This document shows positions 43,956 through 55,725 of a stretch of DNA of 59,137 nt, piece after piece. Position 1 is the stretch's first letter, and the number at the start of each line of letters is the position of its first letter. The stretch comes from Rheinheimera sp. (GTDB taxonomy: Bacteria; Pseudomonadota; Gammaproteobacteria; Enterobacterales; Alteromonadaceae). Below the pieces are notes generated by a model. The model saw only the letters and a list, made by a program, of their open reading frames with translations. It was not told where the DNA came from and made no database searches. The DNA lies in assembly GCA_003543135.1 (NCBI GenBank), contig DPJG01000029.1, forward strand, positions 1 through 59,137, read 5' to 3'. Made by a program: the position numbers and the translations under genes.

Positions 43956-44510
43956 ATGGCAGATTTTGTATTACAACCTGTGTTAACCGGCAAACAGATC
44001 ACGTTATTGCCATTACAAGCCGATGATTTTGAGGCCTTATACCTTGCCGCCAGCGACCCTTTGATTTGGCAACAACACCCTGAACCCAACCGCTACCAGC
44101 GGGAGGTGTTTGCGCGTTTTTTTGACAGCGGCATAACCTCCGGCAGCGCTTTTAAGGTGGTTGATAACCAAAGTGGTTTAGTCATTGGCTCCAGCCGTTA
44201 TTACGATATCAATCTGACTGAGCGTGAACTGGCGATAGGTTACAGTTTTTTGGCGCGCAGCCATTGGGGTGGGGCTGTGAATGGCGAAATGAAGCAGCTG
44301 ATGCTGCACCATGCTTTTTTGCATGTGGATAAAGTCTGGTTGCATATTGGCGCTGACAACATCCGTTCGCGCCGTGCCGTTGAGAAAATTGGTGGGGTAT
44401 TTTCGCATCAGGTGGAAGCGAAAAATGCCGCCGGTGAAACCGAATATAAGGTGCATTATTACCTGACGCCGGCTTTGTATCAGGCCGCTGTTTCAGGCGC
44501 TGTTATGTAA
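43956..44510 (+). CDS. GNAT-family N-acetyltransferase
   Basis: 184 residues of the GNAT fold, RimJ/RimL-like subtype (Acetyltransf_3): LTGKQITLLPLQADDFEALYLAA at the start, the IGYSFLARSHWGGAVNGEMK acetyl-CoA region and IRSRRAVEKIGGVF. Substrate unknown; protein N-termini, ribosomal proteins or small molecules are possible. It stands alone with a shared terminator against trkA. Confidence 0.88.
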   Translation: MADFVLQPVLTGKQITLLPLQADDFEALYLAASDPLIWQQHPEPNRYQREVFARFFDSGITSGSAFKVVDNQSGLVIGSSRYYDINLTERELAIGYSFLARSHWGGAVNGEMKQLMLHHAFLHVDKVWLHIGADNIRSRRAVEKIGGVFSHQVEAKNAAGETEYKVHYYLTPALYQAAVSGAVM

Positions 44511-44523
44511 CCTGCAATAACAA

Positions 44524-44559
44524 AAATGCCGGAATAAACCAATGTTTAATCCGGCATTT
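44524..44559. terminator. Bidirectional terminator between GNAT gene and trkA
   Basis: AAATGCCGGA and TCCGGCATTT form a 10-bp stem with a 16-base loop. The A/T tails on both sides allow termination of both convergent genes. Confidence 0.6.
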
Positions 44560-44584
44560 AAAGTTTAAATCTTATTTAAAACAA

Positions 44585-45961
44585 CTAGATAAAAATAGCG
44601 CTAACCTGGAACAAACGTTCCACTTCACCGATAAACTTTTTATCCACTAAAAACAAAATTACGTGGTCGTCGGTTTCAATCACAGTGGCGTCGTGGCCAA
44701 TCAACACTTCGTCACCCCGTACTATGGCGCCTATGGTGCAGCCTGGTGGCAGTTTAATTTTGCCAATGGCCTGGCCCACCACTTTGGAAGTGGTTTTATC
44801 CCCATGTGCTATCGCTTCAATAGCTTCGGCGGCGCCACGTCGCAGGGAATAGACGTTCACAATGTCACCACGGCGCACATGGGTTAACAAAGCAGAAATA
44901 GTGGCTTGTTGTGGCGACACCGCAATATCCACTTCACCACCTTGCAGCAAATCGACATAAGCGCCGCGTTTAATCAGCACCATGGTTTTTTGTGCGCCCA
45001 TCCGTTTGGCCAGCATGGCCGACATAATGTTGGCTTCATCGTCATTGGTGACCGCTAAAAACACGTCGACCTGATCGATGTTTTCTTCCTGCAATAACTC
45101 TGGATCGGACGCATCACCGGCGTATACCACAGTGTTTTCCAGGGTGCTGGATAAATATTCTGCGCGCTCTTTACTGCGCTCGATGAGCTTGACGCTGTGG
45201 GTTTTTTCTAAAGCTTTGGCCAAACCAAAACCGACGTTGCCGCCGCCGGCGATCATAATGCGTCTGTAGCTGTTTTCCAGCTTTTGCAGTTCGCTCATCA
45301 CAGCGCGGATATGTTTGGTGGCCGCGACAAAAAACACTTCGTCGTCGGCTTCAATAATAGTGGTGCCAATAGGCTTAATAGCATGGCCACGGCGGTAAAT
45401 AGCGGCTACCCGGGCGTCGATATGGGGCATATGTTCACGCAAGGTAGACAACGCATGACCTACCAGCAAACCACCATAATAAGCTTTCACCGCCACTAAA
45501 CTCACTTTGCCGCCGGCAAACTCCACCACCTGCAAAGCGCCCGGGTAGTCGATTAAACGGCGGATATAGTCGGTGACCAGAGTTTCAGGGGCAATAAAGT
45601 GGTCAACCGGCATATCGTCTTTGTTAAACAGCTGGTCGCGGTATTTGATGTATTGGTTGGTGCGGATACGCGCTACTTTGGTTGGTGTATTAAAAATACT
45701 GTAAGCCACCTGGCAAGCGACAATATTCACTTCATCGCTGTTGGTCACCGCAATAATCATATCTGCGTCTTCAGCGCCGGCTTTTTTCAGGATATCCGGA
45801 TGGGCGCTGTGGCCATGCACCACCTGCAAATCCAGCTTATCCTGCAAAGCCCTGAGTTTGTCGGCGTTAATGTCGACCACAGTAATGTCGTTTTCTTCAC
45901 CCACCAGGTTTTCCGCCAAAGTGGCGCCAACCTGACCTGCACCCAGAATGATAATTTTCAT
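44585..45961 (-). CDS. trkA: Trk potassium uptake regulatory protein TrkA
   Basis: Cytoplasmic NAD-binding gating subunit of the TrkH K+ transporter. 458 residues, exactly the E. coli length, from the ATG at 45961. Two RCK halves are present, with [13 protein letters not shown] and [17 protein letters not shown] as nucleotide-binding folds. The frame is open far upstream inside rsmB, but the family start and the 4-base overlap with the rsmB stop define the real beginning. Confidence 0.97.
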   Translation of the reverse strand: MKIIILGAGQVGATLAENLVGEENDITVVDINADKLRALQDKLDLQVVHGHSAHPDILKKAGAEDADMIIAVTNSDEVNIVACQVAYSIFNTPTKVARIRTNQYIKYRDQLFNKDDMPVDHFIAPETLVTDYIRRLIDYPGALQVVEFAGGKVSLVAVKAYYGGLLVGHALSTLREHMPHIDARVAAIYRRGHAIKPIGTTIIEADDEVFFVAATKHIRAVMSELQKLENSYRRIMIAGGGNVGFGLAKALEKTHSVKLIERSKERAEYLSSTLENTVVYAGDASDPELLQEENIDQVDVFLAVTNDDEANIMSAMLAKRMGAQKTMVLIKRGAYVDLLQGGEVDIAVSPQQATISALLTHVRRGDIVNVYSLRRGAAEAIEAIAHGDKTTSKVVGQAIGKIKLPPGCTIGAIVRGDEVLIGHDATVIETDDHVILFLVDKKFIGEVERLFQVSAIFI

Positions 45962-47259
45962 CCGTTCGCCTTTTTGCTGAGTTTGGCGTAAAAGAAGCCG
46001 TCGGCTTGTTGTTCGCCAGGCAGAATTTGCATTTGACTGTCGTTGATACCGGCGCCTAAAGCCACAGCTTCGGCATCCGGGTGATGTGCTAGGAACTGAC
46101 TGATTTGCAGTTGGTTTTCTGCCGGCAATACACTGCAGGTGGCATATAACAGCGTGCCGCCCGGTTTTAATAAAGGCCATATCTGGATCAGAATTTGTTG
46201 TTGTAAGGTGGCAAGCGCTGCAATATCTGCGGCTTTTCTGAGCCAACGTATATCCGGATGACGGCGAATGACGCCGGTGGCCGAGCAGGGCACGTCCAGC
46301 AAAATACGGTCAAAGGGCTGGCCATCCCACCATTGGCGTGGGGTGGCGGCGTCCGCGGCTTTGATCTCAGCCTGATGGCCTAAACGTGCCAGGTTGTCGC
46401 GCACTCTGTCCAGCCGCTTGGCGTCTTTATCCAGCGCCAATACCTGAGCCTTTGGCGCAATTTCCAGGATATGACCGGTTTTACCCCCAGGGGCGCAACA
46501 GGCATCCAGAATATGTTCGCCGTTTTCTGGTGCCAGAAACACAGCGGCATATTGGGCGGCTAAATCCTGCACTGCAAACCAACCGTCCAGATAACCAGGC
46601 AGCAGCACTACATCTGTGGCCTGTGCCAGCAAAATAGCCTGTGGCAAACTGGGTTCGGGTTGGCTGAACTCAATACCTTCGGCTGTTAACGCCTGACAAA
46701 ATTCTTTAATGCTGCAGCGCTGCACATTCACCCTAAGCCAGAGGGGGGCTTTTTGCTGATTGGCAGCCAGCACCTGTTGCCACTGCTGTGGGTAAGCCTG
46801 TTGCAGTGAATTCACCAGCCAGGATGGGTGATTGGTTTGCACTGGCAGCGGTGCCTGACTGACATCAAACAGCTCTGGTTTACGTTGTACCGAGCGCAGC
46901 ACACCGTTAATTAATTTGGTCATGGACTGACCTTTTAAATAACGGGCGGCTTCAACGGTTTCACCCACAGCGGCGTGGTCGGGAATACGTAAAAACTTCA
47001 GCTGATATATGCCAACATAAATTAAAAACTGCAGTGGCCTTAACTGTTTGATCAGCGGTTTAGCCATCAGCTGCTGGCAGACAAAATCCAGCAAAGGTAA
47101 ATGGCGCAGCACACCAAAACAAATTTCCTGCAGCAAGGCTTTATCGGCTGGGTTCTCAAATTGCAGCTGGGCTTTGGGCAGTACATCAGACAAAGATTTG
47201 CCCTGATCAACCACCTGATAACAACAGGTGGCGGCTACCGCTCGCAGGTTAGCGCTCAT
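45958..47259 (-). CDS. rsmB: 16S rRNA (cytosine-967-C5) methyltransferase
   Basis: Methylates C967 of 16S rRNA. 433 residues. The N-terminal NusB-like domain (~1-140) precedes the AdoMet domain with [15 protein letters not shown] and the two catalytic Cys regions [16 protein letters not shown] and [12 protein letters not shown]. It overlaps fmt and trkA by 4 bases each, in the conserved def-fmt-rsmB-trkA operon. Confidence 0.97.
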   Translation of the reverse strand: MSANLRAVAATCCYQVVDQGKSLSDVLPKAQLQFENPADKALLQEICFGVLRHLPLLDFVCQQLMAKPLIKQLRPLQFLIYVGIYQLKFLRIPDHAAVGETVEAARYLKGQSMTKLINGVLRSVQRKPELFDVSQAPLPVQTNHPSWLVNSLQQAYPQQWQQVLAANQQKAPLWLRVNVQRCSIKEFCQALTAEGIEFSQPEPSLPQAILLAQATDVVLLPGYLDGWFAVQDLAAQYAAVFLAPENGEHILDACCAPGGKTGHILEIAPKAQVLALDKDAKRLDRVRDNLARLGHQAEIKAADAATPRQWWDGQPFDRILLDVPCSATGVIRRHPDIRWLRKAADIAALATLQQQILIQIWPLLKPGGTLLYATCSVLPAENQLQISQFLAHHPDAEAVALGAGINDSQMQILPGEQQADGFFYAKLSKKANG

Positions 47260-48209
47260 GCTGAAACACCCAGTACTTGCCCGACAGGAAACCAGTCGGC
47301 GCGGCCGTTAATAAAATCGGCCACTGCCATGGCTTTTTTACCTGGCGGCTGTAATTGCTCCAGCACTAAAGCACCTTCGCCTGTGGCAATCACAATGCCT
47401 TTTTTGTCCACTTTCAGCACTGTGCCAGGCGTGGCAGTTTGGGTCAGAGGTTCCACTCTGGCCTGCCAGATTTTTAATTGCTGGTTGCCCAGTTGCAGGT
47501 AGCTGACCGGCCATGGGTTAAAAGCCCGTATTTCGCGTTCCAGCGCTACTGCAGGTTTAGTAAAATCGAGTTGAGCTTCTTCTTTACTGAGTTTTTCAGC
47601 GTAATTGGCTTGGCTATCGTCCTGCGTTACGGCTTTTTGTTGCAGCGCGGGCAAATCCTTCAGGGCATCCAGCAATGCTTTGGGGCCAATCTCAGCCAGT
47701 TTTTCATAGAGGCTGGCGGAAGTATCTGTTGGCTTGATAGCCAGTGTCGCGGTGCTTAGCATAGCACCTGTGTCCAGGCCTTCGTCCATTTGCATAATGG
47801 TCACGCCGGTTTGGGCGTCACCCGCCCACAAAGCGCGCTGAATAGGCGCAGCACCACGCCAGCGTGGCAGCAAAGAACCATGCACATTAATACAACCCAG
47901 TGTGGGGGTATTGAGTACCACAGCAGGTAAAATCAGGCCATAAGCCACGACCACCATCAGATCGGCGTTTAAGGCGGCAAGTTCGGCCTGCGCTTTGGCT
48001 TTTTTCAGTGACTTGGGCTGATATACCGGAATATGGTGTTGCAGCGCCAGCTGTTTGACCGGGCTGGCTTGTAGCTGCTGGCCGCGGCCGGCAGGGCGGT
48101 CGGGCTGGCTATAAACGGCAACCACTTGGTGTTCTGAATTCAGCAAAGCCTGTAAATGGCGGGCGGCAAAATCCGGTGTACCGGCAAAAATAATGCGTAA
48201 TGGAGTCAC
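47256..48209 (-). CDS. fmt: Methionyl-tRNA formyltransferase
   Basis: Formylates Met-tRNAfMet for translation initiation using 10-formyl-THF. 317 residues. Motifs: [16 protein letters not shown], the [19 protein letters not shown] catalytic loop with Asn and His, and [13 protein letters not shown]. Second gene after def and coupled to rsmB by overlap. Confidence 0.97.
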   Translation of the reverse strand: MTPLRIIFAGTPDFAARHLQALLNSEHQVVAVYSQPDRPAGRGQQLQASPVKQLALQHHIPVYQPKSLKKAKAQAELAALNADLMVVVAYGLILPAVVLNTPTLGCINVHGSLLPRWRGAAPIQRALWAGDAQTGVTIMQMDEGLDTGAMLSTATLAIKPTDTSASLYEKLAEIGPKALLDALKDLPALQQKAVTQDDSQANYAEKLSKEEAQLDFTKPAVALEREIRAFNPWPVSYLQLGNQQLKIWQARVEPLTQTATPGTVLKVDKKGIVIATGEGALVLEQLQPPGKKAMAVADFINGRADWFPVGQVLGVSA

Positions 48210-48227
48210 GGCAATTCCTGTGATGGC

Positions 48228-48734
48228 TTAACGAGCCGCGTTACGGGCTTCTTTTTCCAGCTTTTTCTTGATGCGATCGCGTTTTAACGGCGACAGATAA
48301 TCAATAAAAAGTTTGCCGAGCAGGTGGTCCAGCTCATGTTGCAGGCAAATCGCCAACAATCCATCAGCCTTCAGTTCAAACCATTCACCTTCCAGGTTTT
48401 GCGCTTTGACTGTCACTTCGGCAGCACGCTCTACATTGGCGTAGCTTTGTGGCACCGACAAACAACCTTCTTCATAGGTCGTGTCGCCACTTTTGCTGGT
48501 GATTTCCGGGTTGATAAAAATTTGCGGCTGATCGCGGTTTTCTGAGATATCGATTACCACAACCCGCTGATGTACATTGACTTGTGTCGCAGCTAAGCCT
48601 ATACCATTTTCATCGTACATGGTTTCAAGCATATCAGCGACCAACTGCCGGATTTGCGGGGTTATTTCTGCTACAGGCTTGGCTACTGTACGTAAACGAT
48701 CGTCTGGGTAATGTAAAACGGTTAAGACTGTCAT
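48228..48734 (-). CDS. def: Peptide deformylase
   Basis: Fe2+ enzyme that removes the formyl group from nascent proteins. 168 residues with the three motifs [17 protein letters not shown] and QHELDH. It is the first gene of the def-fmt-rsmB-trkA operon, 18 bases before fmt, and divergent from the LysM gene. Confidence 0.98.
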   Translation of the reverse strand: MTVLTVLHYPDDRLRTVAKPVAEITPQIRQLVADMLETMYDENGIGLAATQVNVHQRVVVIDISENRDQPQIFINPEITSKSGDTTYEEGCLSVPQSYANVERAAEVTVKAQNLEGEWFELKADGLLAICLQHELDHLLGKLFIDYLSPLKRDRIKKKLEKEARNAAR

Positions 48735-48857
48735 GGCACCTACAAAAATATGCTTTGTTTAAGTATCTGTGATATGGTCTAATTTTAGCCATTAATCAGC
48801 TGTATTAACAGCTTAGTCTGCAATAATTACCACAAGTTCGGGCTCAAGGAAGCTGGC

Positions 48858-50054
48858 ATGCTCAAAACAATAACAACCTCACTCGCCGCTTTGCTGCTTT
48901 GTTATACAAGTTTATCAACAGCGGAAGAATTGGTGCTCAAGGCTGATGCGCCGAAAAATTACACTGTGAAGGAAGGGGACACACTCTGGGACATTTCCGG
49001 CATGTATTTGTCCAAGCCCTGGTTGTGGCCACAATTGTGGAAACTGAACCCGCAAGTTGATAACCCGAATCTCATTTATCCCGGTGATGTGCTGAGTTTA
49101 TCTTTTGACGACGATGGCAATCCTGTGCTGGAAGTTAACGAAGACGCCAATGTGGTGAAGATTTCTCCGGATACCAGCGCGCCAGTGGCTGAAGCTGAAG
49201 TGACGGCGAGCGAAGAAAGCACAGAAATGAGCCGGCCGGAAGGCTACAAAAAACTGTCACCGCAACAACGTAAAACGATGAAGTCGACCAAAGCAGTGAC
49301 AACCTTGCCACTGAAGATGATCCGGCCTTTCCTGACTTACGAGCAGGCACTGAGTGAAAGCGATATTAACAAGCTGCCTTATGTGTTAGGTGCCAACGAC
49401 CAGGTTAAAAACTCGATTAAAGAACACGTGCTTTATGTGCGTGGAGAACTTGAATTGGGTGCCAGTTATGGCATTTACCGCAAAGGTAAAGCTTATATCG
49501 ACCCGCAAAGCGAAGACTTATTGGGTTACGAAACCATTCTGGTGGCTACAGCCAAAGTATTCCGTCCTGGCAGCACAGAAAACAACGAACCAGCTTCAGT
49601 GCAGGTAATTGATGTTAAACAGGAAATTCGTCAGGGTGACAAACTGTTACCTGCGGCGGATGGCCAGTCGTTACCGGCATTTTTTGTGATGAAAAAACCG
49701 GAAAAATCAATTGAAGGTGTAATTATCGACACTACTTCAGACCTGCGTGAGTTTTCCAAATGGGACATTGTTGTGCTGAACAAAGGTTTGATTGACGACG
49801 TTGCACCTGGCCATATGTTCTCAATCTACCGTAATTCACCTGCAGTAGTAGACACTAAACGCGGCCCAGTGTATCTGACGGATGCCAGTAAATACGAAAA
49901 AATGACAGGTGGCATTGATGGTGAAGTGCTGCAAATGCCTAAGGAAAAAATCGGTAACCTGATGGTGTTTAAAGTGTCAGACCGTGTCAGCTTTGCCATT
50001 GTGACTGGCACTCGTCAACCAATCAGGGTTGGAGATTTAATCGGCGATATTTAA
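48858..50054 (+). CDS. LysM domain-containing protein
   Basis: 398 residues. A cleavable signal peptide ends near LSTAEE, so the protein is exported. A LysM peptidoglycan-binding domain is at ~33-82 (NYTVKEGDTLWDISGMYL, NPNLIYPGDVLSL). The remaining ~300 residues form a conserved domain of unknown role found at this locus in many gammaproteobacteria, beside dprA and def. A cell-envelope role is likely but undefined. Confidence 0.92.
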   Translation: MLKTITTSLAALLLCYTSLSTAEELVLKADAPKNYTVKEGDTLWDISGMYLSKPWLWPQLWKLNPQVDNPNLIYPGDVLSLSFDDDGNPVLEVNEDANVVKISPDTSAPVAEAEVTASEESTEMSRPEGYKKLSPQQRKTMKSTKAVTTLPLKMIRPFLTYEQALSESDINKLPYVLGANDQVKNSIKEHVLYVRGELELGASYGIYRKGKAYIDPQSEDLLGYETILVATAKVFRPGSTENNEPASVQVIDVKQEIRQGDKLLPAADGQSLPAFFVMKKPEKSIEGVIIDTTSDLREFSKWDIVVLNKGLIDDVAPGHMFSIYRNSPAVVDTKRGPVYLTDASKYEKMTGGIDGEVLQMPKEKIGNLMVFKVSDRVSFAIVTGTRQPIRVGDLIGDI

Positions 50055-50079
50055 CGGCGATACAGCCAATGGGGGGATC

Positions 50080-51171
50080 ATGGATGATCTGCGCCAATGG
50101 CTGGCTCTTGCGTCGGTGCCCGGCATGGACTTGCCAAGGTACCAGCGCCTGATCCAGTCGATACCATTTTCAGAATTCTTCAGCGCCAGTCCGGCGCAAT
50201 TACAAAGTTACGGTTTAACTGAACTGCAAAGCCAGATGCTGCTGGCGCCACAGCACCAGCGTATAGACGCAGCTTTGCGCTGGCTGGAACAAAGTCCGGA
50301 CCGCCATTTTATTTCCTGCCTTGACTCCCGTTATCCGCCCTTATTAAAACAAATTAAACAGCCACCGCTGGCTTTGTTTGTGGAAGGTCAGCCCGATGTA
50401 TTGAGTAAACCCGCTGTTGCCATGGTGGGCAGCAGAGAGCCTACTCCAACGGGCCGGCAGATTGCTTTTGATTTTGCCGCTGAGCTTTGCCGGGCAGGTT
50501 TTAGTATTGTCAGTGGCTTGGCGCGGGGCATCGATGGTTGTGCTCATCAGGGCGCGTTGTCGGCTCATGGCTGTACTATCGCTGTGCTGGGTAACGGCTT
50601 GTCGCATATTTATCCGAAACAACACGCCAAACTCACTGCGCAGGTGCGGGAAAGTGGCGCGCTGGTGTCCGAATATCTGCCGGATGAAGCGCCCCGCACT
50701 ATGTTTTTTCCGCTGAGAAACCGTATTGTGGTGGGGCTGAGTCTGGGCACCCTGGTGGTAGAAGCGGCGGAAAAAAGTGGTTCACTGATCAGTGCCAATT
50801 ATGCCGCTGAATACAGCAGAGAGGTGTTTGCGGTACCTGGTTCTATTTTTAATCCGTTGGCGGCAGGTTGCCATCAATTAATTTTGCAGGGTGCTAAATT
50901 AACCCGTTCTGTGGCCGATATTATCGAAGAGTTAGCGATTTTTCTGCCGGCAAAACCGTCTAAACAAATGCTACGTAAAAATAATTGTCAGCAAGGCTTG
51001 TTCGAACACAGCTTGTTGGCTAACGTAGGAGATGAGGCGACGGCAATAGATGTGATTGCATCACGTGCTGGTATGCCGATCGCTGACGTAACCATTATGC
51101 TGCTGGAGCTGGAATTGTCCGGTGAAGTGGCTGTAGTACCTGGTGGCTACATTCGAGTGAGGAGGGCCTGA
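50080..51171 (+). CDS. dprA: DNA-processing protein DprA
   Basis: Binds incoming single-stranded DNA and loads RecA during natural transformation. 363 residues. An N-terminal SAM-like region is followed by the Rossmann-like core with [32 protein letters not shown] and [12 protein letters not shown], then a winged-helix C-terminal domain. A GGGGGG-type ribosome site precedes the ATG. It is followed by smg after 2 bases. Confidence 0.97.
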   Translation: MDDLRQWLALASVPGMDLPRYQRLIQSIPFSEFFSASPAQLQSYGLTELQSQMLLAPQHQRIDAALRWLEQSPDRHFISCLDSRYPPLLKQIKQPPLALFVEGQPDVLSKPAVAMVGSREPTPTGRQIAFDFAAELCRAGFSIVSGLARGIDGCAHQGALSAHGCTIAVLGNGLSHIYPKQHAKLTAQVRESGALVSEYLPDEAPRTMFFPLRNRIVVGLSLGTLVVEAAEKSGSLISANYAAEYSREVFAVPGSIFNPLAAGCHQLILQGAKLTRSVADIIEELAIFLPAKPSKQMLRKNNCQQGLFEHSLLANVGDEATAIDVIASRAGMPIADVTIMLLELELSGEVAVVPGGYIRVRRA

Positions 51172-51173
51172 TT

Positions 51174-51647
51174 ATGTTTGATATCCTCGTCTACCTGTTC
51201 GAAAACTATATCCATAATGAATCAGAAATTTATGTTAATCAGGCTGATCTGACCCGCGAGCTGGTCAAAGCTGGTTTCCATGATGATGATATTTTTAAAG
51301 CCCTGCGTTGGCTGGAAAATCTGTCCAAACTGCAGGAAAGCCATGTCAAACCTTACTTAACCAAAACCAATTCAACAGCGGTGCGTATTTTTACTGCTGA
51401 TGAGCAACGTAAGCTGGATGCGGAGTGCCGCGGATTCCTGCTGTTCCTCGAACAAATTAACGTGCTGGACTTACCAACCCGCGAGATGGTGTTGGACCGG
51501 GTGATGGATTTAGACAGCAAAGAAGTGAATCTGGAAGATTTAAAATGGGTGGTATTGATGGTGTTGTTTAACGCACCGGGTCACGAAACCGCTTATGCCC
51601 AGATGGAAGATTTAATTTTTGAAGAACCCACAGGGCCGCTGCATTAG
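51174..51647 (+). CDS. smg: Smg family protein (DUF494)
   Basis: 157 residues, starting [18 protein letters not shown] as in E. coli Smg. It is an all-helical protein of unknown function that is almost always found beside dprA. The stop codon lies in the loop of its terminator. Confidence 0.96.
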   Translation: MFDILVYLFENYIHNESEIYVNQADLTRELVKAGFHDDDIFKALRWLENLSKLQESHVKPYLTKTNSTAVRIFTADEQRKLDAECRGFLLFLEQINVLDLPTREMVLDRVMDLDSKEVNLEDLKWVVLMVLFNAPGHETAYAQMEDLIFEEPTGPLH

Positions 51648-51659
51648 CGGCCTTTTTTC
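51634..51659 (+). terminator. Intrinsic terminator overlapping the smg stop
   Basis: GGCCGCT-GCATT-AGCGGCC followed by TTTTTT. The smg TAG stop sits at the loop/right-arm boundary. Confidence 0.88.
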
Positions 51660-51775
51660 TAACCTGCCCTTAGGTTCCGGCAGCACAGAGTTGTGCATTC
51701 GGCCTTATTGATTTGTTGCTACAGCTGCCTCGGACTATGCGATAATCCATTTATTCTGTTAGTCGGTTATCACTG

Positions 51776-52315
51776 ATGTCTGAAGCGCCATTATTTGCTA
51801 TTCCTGAGCACAAACAAATTTGCCCTTTATGTCAGCACGAGCTGGTGATGAAGTCGGGCAAACATGGCCCTTTTTTAGGCTGCAGCAATTACCCAAACTG
51901 CAGTTATATCCAGAATCTACACCCACATGAAAGTACTGTGGTGAAACTGCTGGCCGATACTCCATGCCCCAGCTGTGGTTCACCGCTGGCGGTAAAAAAT
52001 GGCCGTTATGGCATGTTTATCGGTTGCAGTAACTTTCCGTCTTGCCATTTTATTGTGCATGAAGAAGCCCCGGCAGTGGCTGATGTCAGTTGTCCACTCT
52101 GTCACAAAGGCAAGTTGCTGGAGCGTACCAGCAAATACGGTAAAACCTTTTATGGTTGTGATCAGTACCCGGCCTGTGACTTTGTGCTGAATTTTAAACC
52201 TGTGGCCGGCACTTGCCTCCATTGTGGTTTTCACTTGCTGGCGGAAAAAAACACAGCTTCAGGTGTTAAACTGATTTGCGCCAGTAAAAAATGCCAGCTG
52301 CCGCAGGCTGAATAA
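51776..52315 (+). CDS. yrdD: Topoisomerase I-like C4 zinc-finger protein (YrdD)
   Basis: 179 residues made of four Cys4 zinc ribbons of the topoisomerase I C-terminal type (CPLCQHELVMKSGKHG...GCSNYPNC and three relatives), without a catalytic domain. Such proteins are presumed nucleic-acid binders. It has its own terminator and sits between smg and purK as in relatives. Confidence 0.94.
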   Translation: MSEAPLFAIPEHKQICPLCQHELVMKSGKHGPFLGCSNYPNCSYIQNLHPHESTVVKLLADTPCPSCGSPLAVKNGRYGMFIGCSNFPSCHFIVHEEAPAVADVSCPLCHKGKLLERTSKYGKTFYGCDQYPACDFVLNFKPVAGTCLHCGFHLLAEKNTASGVKLICASKKCQLPQAE

Positions 52316-52338
52316 TTTGGGGCTCACCACTGGAAATA

Positions 52339-52363
52339 AAAAAGGCCCTGTATGGGCCTTTTG
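52339..52363. terminator. Bidirectional terminator between yrdD and purK
   Basis: AAAGGCCC-TGTAT-GGGCCTTT with an A-rich left flank and T-rich right flank. It serves the plus-strand zinc-finger gene and probably also purK on the minus strand. Confidence 0.78.
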
Positions 52364-52388
52364 TTATTTTGTCAGGTTAAAAACGAAC

Positions 52389-53543
52389 TCAGACCCGTTC
52401 CGCCAGTTTTGCGGCCATATCGGCTACTTCAGGGAAACTCTGCTCTGGCAGTAACTTGCTCAGCGCCAAAAAACGTTCAGCCAGTTCTGCCACTGTTTCG
52501 CCGGACAAATTAATATGGCCCATTTTGCGGCCCGCTCTTTTACCTTTGCCGTACCAATGCAGATGGCAGGACGGCAGCGCTAATACGGCCGGGTCCACCG
52601 CATCTTCACCCAGAATATTCACCATCAAAGTAGGGCGCACTAAAGCTGTGCTGCCAAGCGGTAAACCACAAACAGCACGCAGATGGTTTTCAAACTGGCA
52701 GGTGTCGCTGCCTTGTTGCGTCCAGTGGCCAGAGTTATGCACGCGGGGTGCAATTTCGTTGACCAGCAGCTGGTCGCCCACCTGGAAAAACTCCAGCGCT
52801 AATACACCAACATAATCCAGTTTGGCGGCAACAGCATCAAACATTTGCTTGGCTTGTTGCTGCAGCGCTTGTTGTCCGGGTAGTGCCAGCGAAACGGCCA
52901 GCACACCGTTGACATGGTGGTTTTCGGTCAGCGGATAGACCACTGTTTCGCCTTTGGCATTGCGGGCACCCACTAAACTCACTTCGCGGTCAAAGCGCAC
53001 AAACTGCTCGGCCACTATGGCCTGTGGCAGAGTGTGATTCGCGCCCTGCATAAAACTTTCGATATCAGCCCACACGGCTGCAGCATCTTCCGCTTGTTTT
53101 AACCGCCACTGGCCTTTGCCGTCGTAACCTGCCAACGCACTTTTTAATACCAGCGGCAAACCTAAAGCAGCAATAGCAGCATGAAATTCAGCTTCAGTGC
53201 TGACAATCCGATAACCGGCATTGGCCACGCCAGCCGCATCCAGCAGCTGTTTTTCCTGGCGGCGGTCGCCACCAGCTTTAATCGCAGTGCTGTTGGGAAA
53301 AAACTTACCGCTGGCTTCACACACGTCCTGCACCGGATAGGGAATATGCTCGAATTCAGAACTGACCACATCAGCATCAGCCACAGCTTGTGCCAGGGTC
53401 AGTGCAAACTTTTGTTGAGTGACCGGGTGCAGCACAGTGTCTGTGTTTACATCATAAGCCAGCACCTGAATATTCAGCGGAGCGCCGGCCAAGGCCATCA
53501 TCCGGGCCAGTTGCCCTGCGCCCATCACCAGAACTTTTTTCAT
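52389..53543 (-). CDS. purK: N5-carboxyaminoimidazole ribonucleotide synthase
   Basis: ATP-grasp enzyme of purine synthesis that carboxylates AIR to N5-CAIR. 384 residues: [20 protein letters not shown] at the start, the ATP-grasp lysine in [17 protein letters not shown] and the [13 protein letters not shown] signature. It overlaps purE by 4 bases, and PurE uses its unstable product. Confidence 0.97.
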   Translation of the reverse strand: MKKVLVMGAGQLARMMALAGAPLNIQVLAYDVNTDTVLHPVTQQKFALTLAQAVADADVVSSEFEHIPYPVQDVCEASGKFFPNSTAIKAGGDRRQEKQLLDAAGVANAGYRIVSTEAEFHAAIAALGLPLVLKSALAGYDGKGQWRLKQAEDAAAVWADIESFMQGANHTLPQAIVAEQFVRFDREVSLVGARNAKGETVVYPLTENHHVNGVLAVSLALPGQQALQQQAKQMFDAVAAKLDYVGVLALEFFQVGDQLLVNEIAPRVHNSGHWTQQGSDTCQFENHLRAVCGLPLGSTALVRPTLMVNILGEDAVDPAVLALPSCHLHWYGKGKRAGRKMGHINLSGETVAELAERFLALSKLLPEQSFPEVADMAAKLAERV

Positions 53544-54031
53544 TCTGCATCCTCTGCAGGGTTAGGCTGGCTCAGCACCGAGTCGGTTTGTTCCTGGCGG
53601 AATGTATCGATTTTGGTCATTAAAGCTGCGTCTGAAGTGGCCAGAATTTGTGCCGCTAATAAGCCTGCGTTGGCGGCACCAGCATCACCAATGGCCAGAG
53701 TACCAACGGCAACACCTTTGGGCATCTGCACTATAGACAACAAAGAATCCAGACCTTTCAGTGCTTTGGATTGCACGGGCACGCCCAGTACCGGCAAACT
53801 GGTAAAAGCGGCAGCCATACCAGGTAAGTGGGCTGCACCACCGGCACCGGCAATAATCACTTTTAAACCGCGGCTGGCGGCGTTGCCGGCATATTCAGCC
53901 AGCAAATGTGGGGTTCTGTGGGCAGAAACAACAGTGGTCTCATAACTGATACCAAATTTGTCTAACATGTCTGCTGCATTTTTCATGGTGGGCCAATCAG
54001 ATTTTGAACCCATAATGATACCGACTTTCAT
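53540..54031 (-). CDS. purE: N5-carboxyaminoimidazole ribonucleotide mutase
   Basis: Converts N5-CAIR to CAIR. 163 residues from ATG 54031, which has GAGGAAA upstream and gives [16 protein letters not shown]. Motifs SAHRTPHLL and [11 protein letters not shown] are complete. First gene of purEK, divergent from tsaC. Confidence 0.97.
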   Translation of the reverse strand: MKVGIIMGSKSDWPTMKNAADMLDKFGISYETTVVSAHRTPHLLAEYAGNAASRGLKVIIAGAGGAAHLPGMAAAFTSLPVLGVPVQSKALKGLDSLLSIVQMPKGVAVGTLAIGDAGAANAGLLAAQILATSDAALMTKIDTFRQEQTDSVLSQPNPAEDAE

Positions 54032-54147
54032 TGCTGTTTCCTCAAAACCGCCAGCTGCTGGCATAATAGGCGGCTATTATAGCCATCTGGCCGGTGGCAG
54101 GAAAACATTTGTACGCTTCATTGCGTTGTTTAAAGATAGAAAAGACG

Positions 54148-54711
54148 ATGAATCAGACTGAAATATTAAATGCTGTCAATGCCTTAGCTGAAGGCAAAAC
54201 AATTGCTTATCCAACCGAAGCCGTGTTTGGTGTAGGTTGTGACCCCGACAATCAGCAGGCTATTGCCTTGTTATTGCAAATCAAACAAAGGGAAAAAAGC
54301 AAAGGCCTGATTTTAATAGCGGCAGATTATGCCCAGTTACAACCCTATATTGATGAAGCCGCCATCAATGCCGAACAAAAACAACGGATGCTGGCGAGCT
54401 GGCCAGGTCCTGTGACCTGGGTGGTGCCCGCCCGTGCTGGCTTGAGTGACTGGTTAACCGGACAATTCAGCACTATTGCTATCCGGGTGTCAGATCACCC
54501 TTTAGTGCAGCAGTTATGCCGGGCTTATGGCAAACCCATTACCTCCACCAGCGCCAATCTATCAGGCCAGCCCGCCTGTCGAAGCGCAGCTGATGTGCAG
54601 GCACAGTTAGGCGAACAACTGGCGGTGATTATTGATGCGCCAACAGGTGGCCGGTTAAACCCAAGTGAAATTCGTGATGTTCAGACCGGCCATATTTTTC
54701 GTGCTGGCTAA
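54148..54711 (+). CDS. tsaC: Threonylcarbamoyl-AMP synthase TsaC
   Basis: Makes threonylcarbamoyl-AMP from threonine, bicarbonate and ATP for the t6A37 tRNA modification. 187 residues from ATG 54148. Conserved KTIAYPTEAVFGVGCDP and KPITSTSANLSGQP are visible. An open frame from 54094 adds a tail without similarity. It is followed by hemF after 28 bases. Confidence 0.96.
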   Translation: MNQTEILNAVNALAEGKTIAYPTEAVFGVGCDPDNQQAIALLLQIKQREKSKGLILIAADYAQLQPYIDEAAINAEQKQRMLASWPGPVTWVVPARAGLSDWLTGQFSTIAIRVSDHPLVQQLCRAYGKPITSTSANLSGQPACRSAADVQAQLGEQLAVIIDAPTGGRLNPSEIRDVQTGHIFRAG

Positions 54712-54736
54712 ACAGCAGCCAGCAGCACAGGAGTAA

Positions 54737-55672
<936 letters not shown>

Positions 55673-55725
55673 CCTTTTTGCGGGTCTGTTTGGTGTGGGC
55701 TGGTTGTATCTTAGGAAAATAAAAG

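Noticed and set aside
45962-46246. N-terminal extension of TrkA
   Set aside because: The added residues are the rsmB gene read in another frame; TrkA length and the ATGA overlap fix the start at 45961.
53181-53945. 254-codon open frame on the plus strand opposite purK/purE
   Set aside because: It is antisense to two clear purine genes, lacks family resemblance and a ribosome site; it is a shadow of their codon bias.
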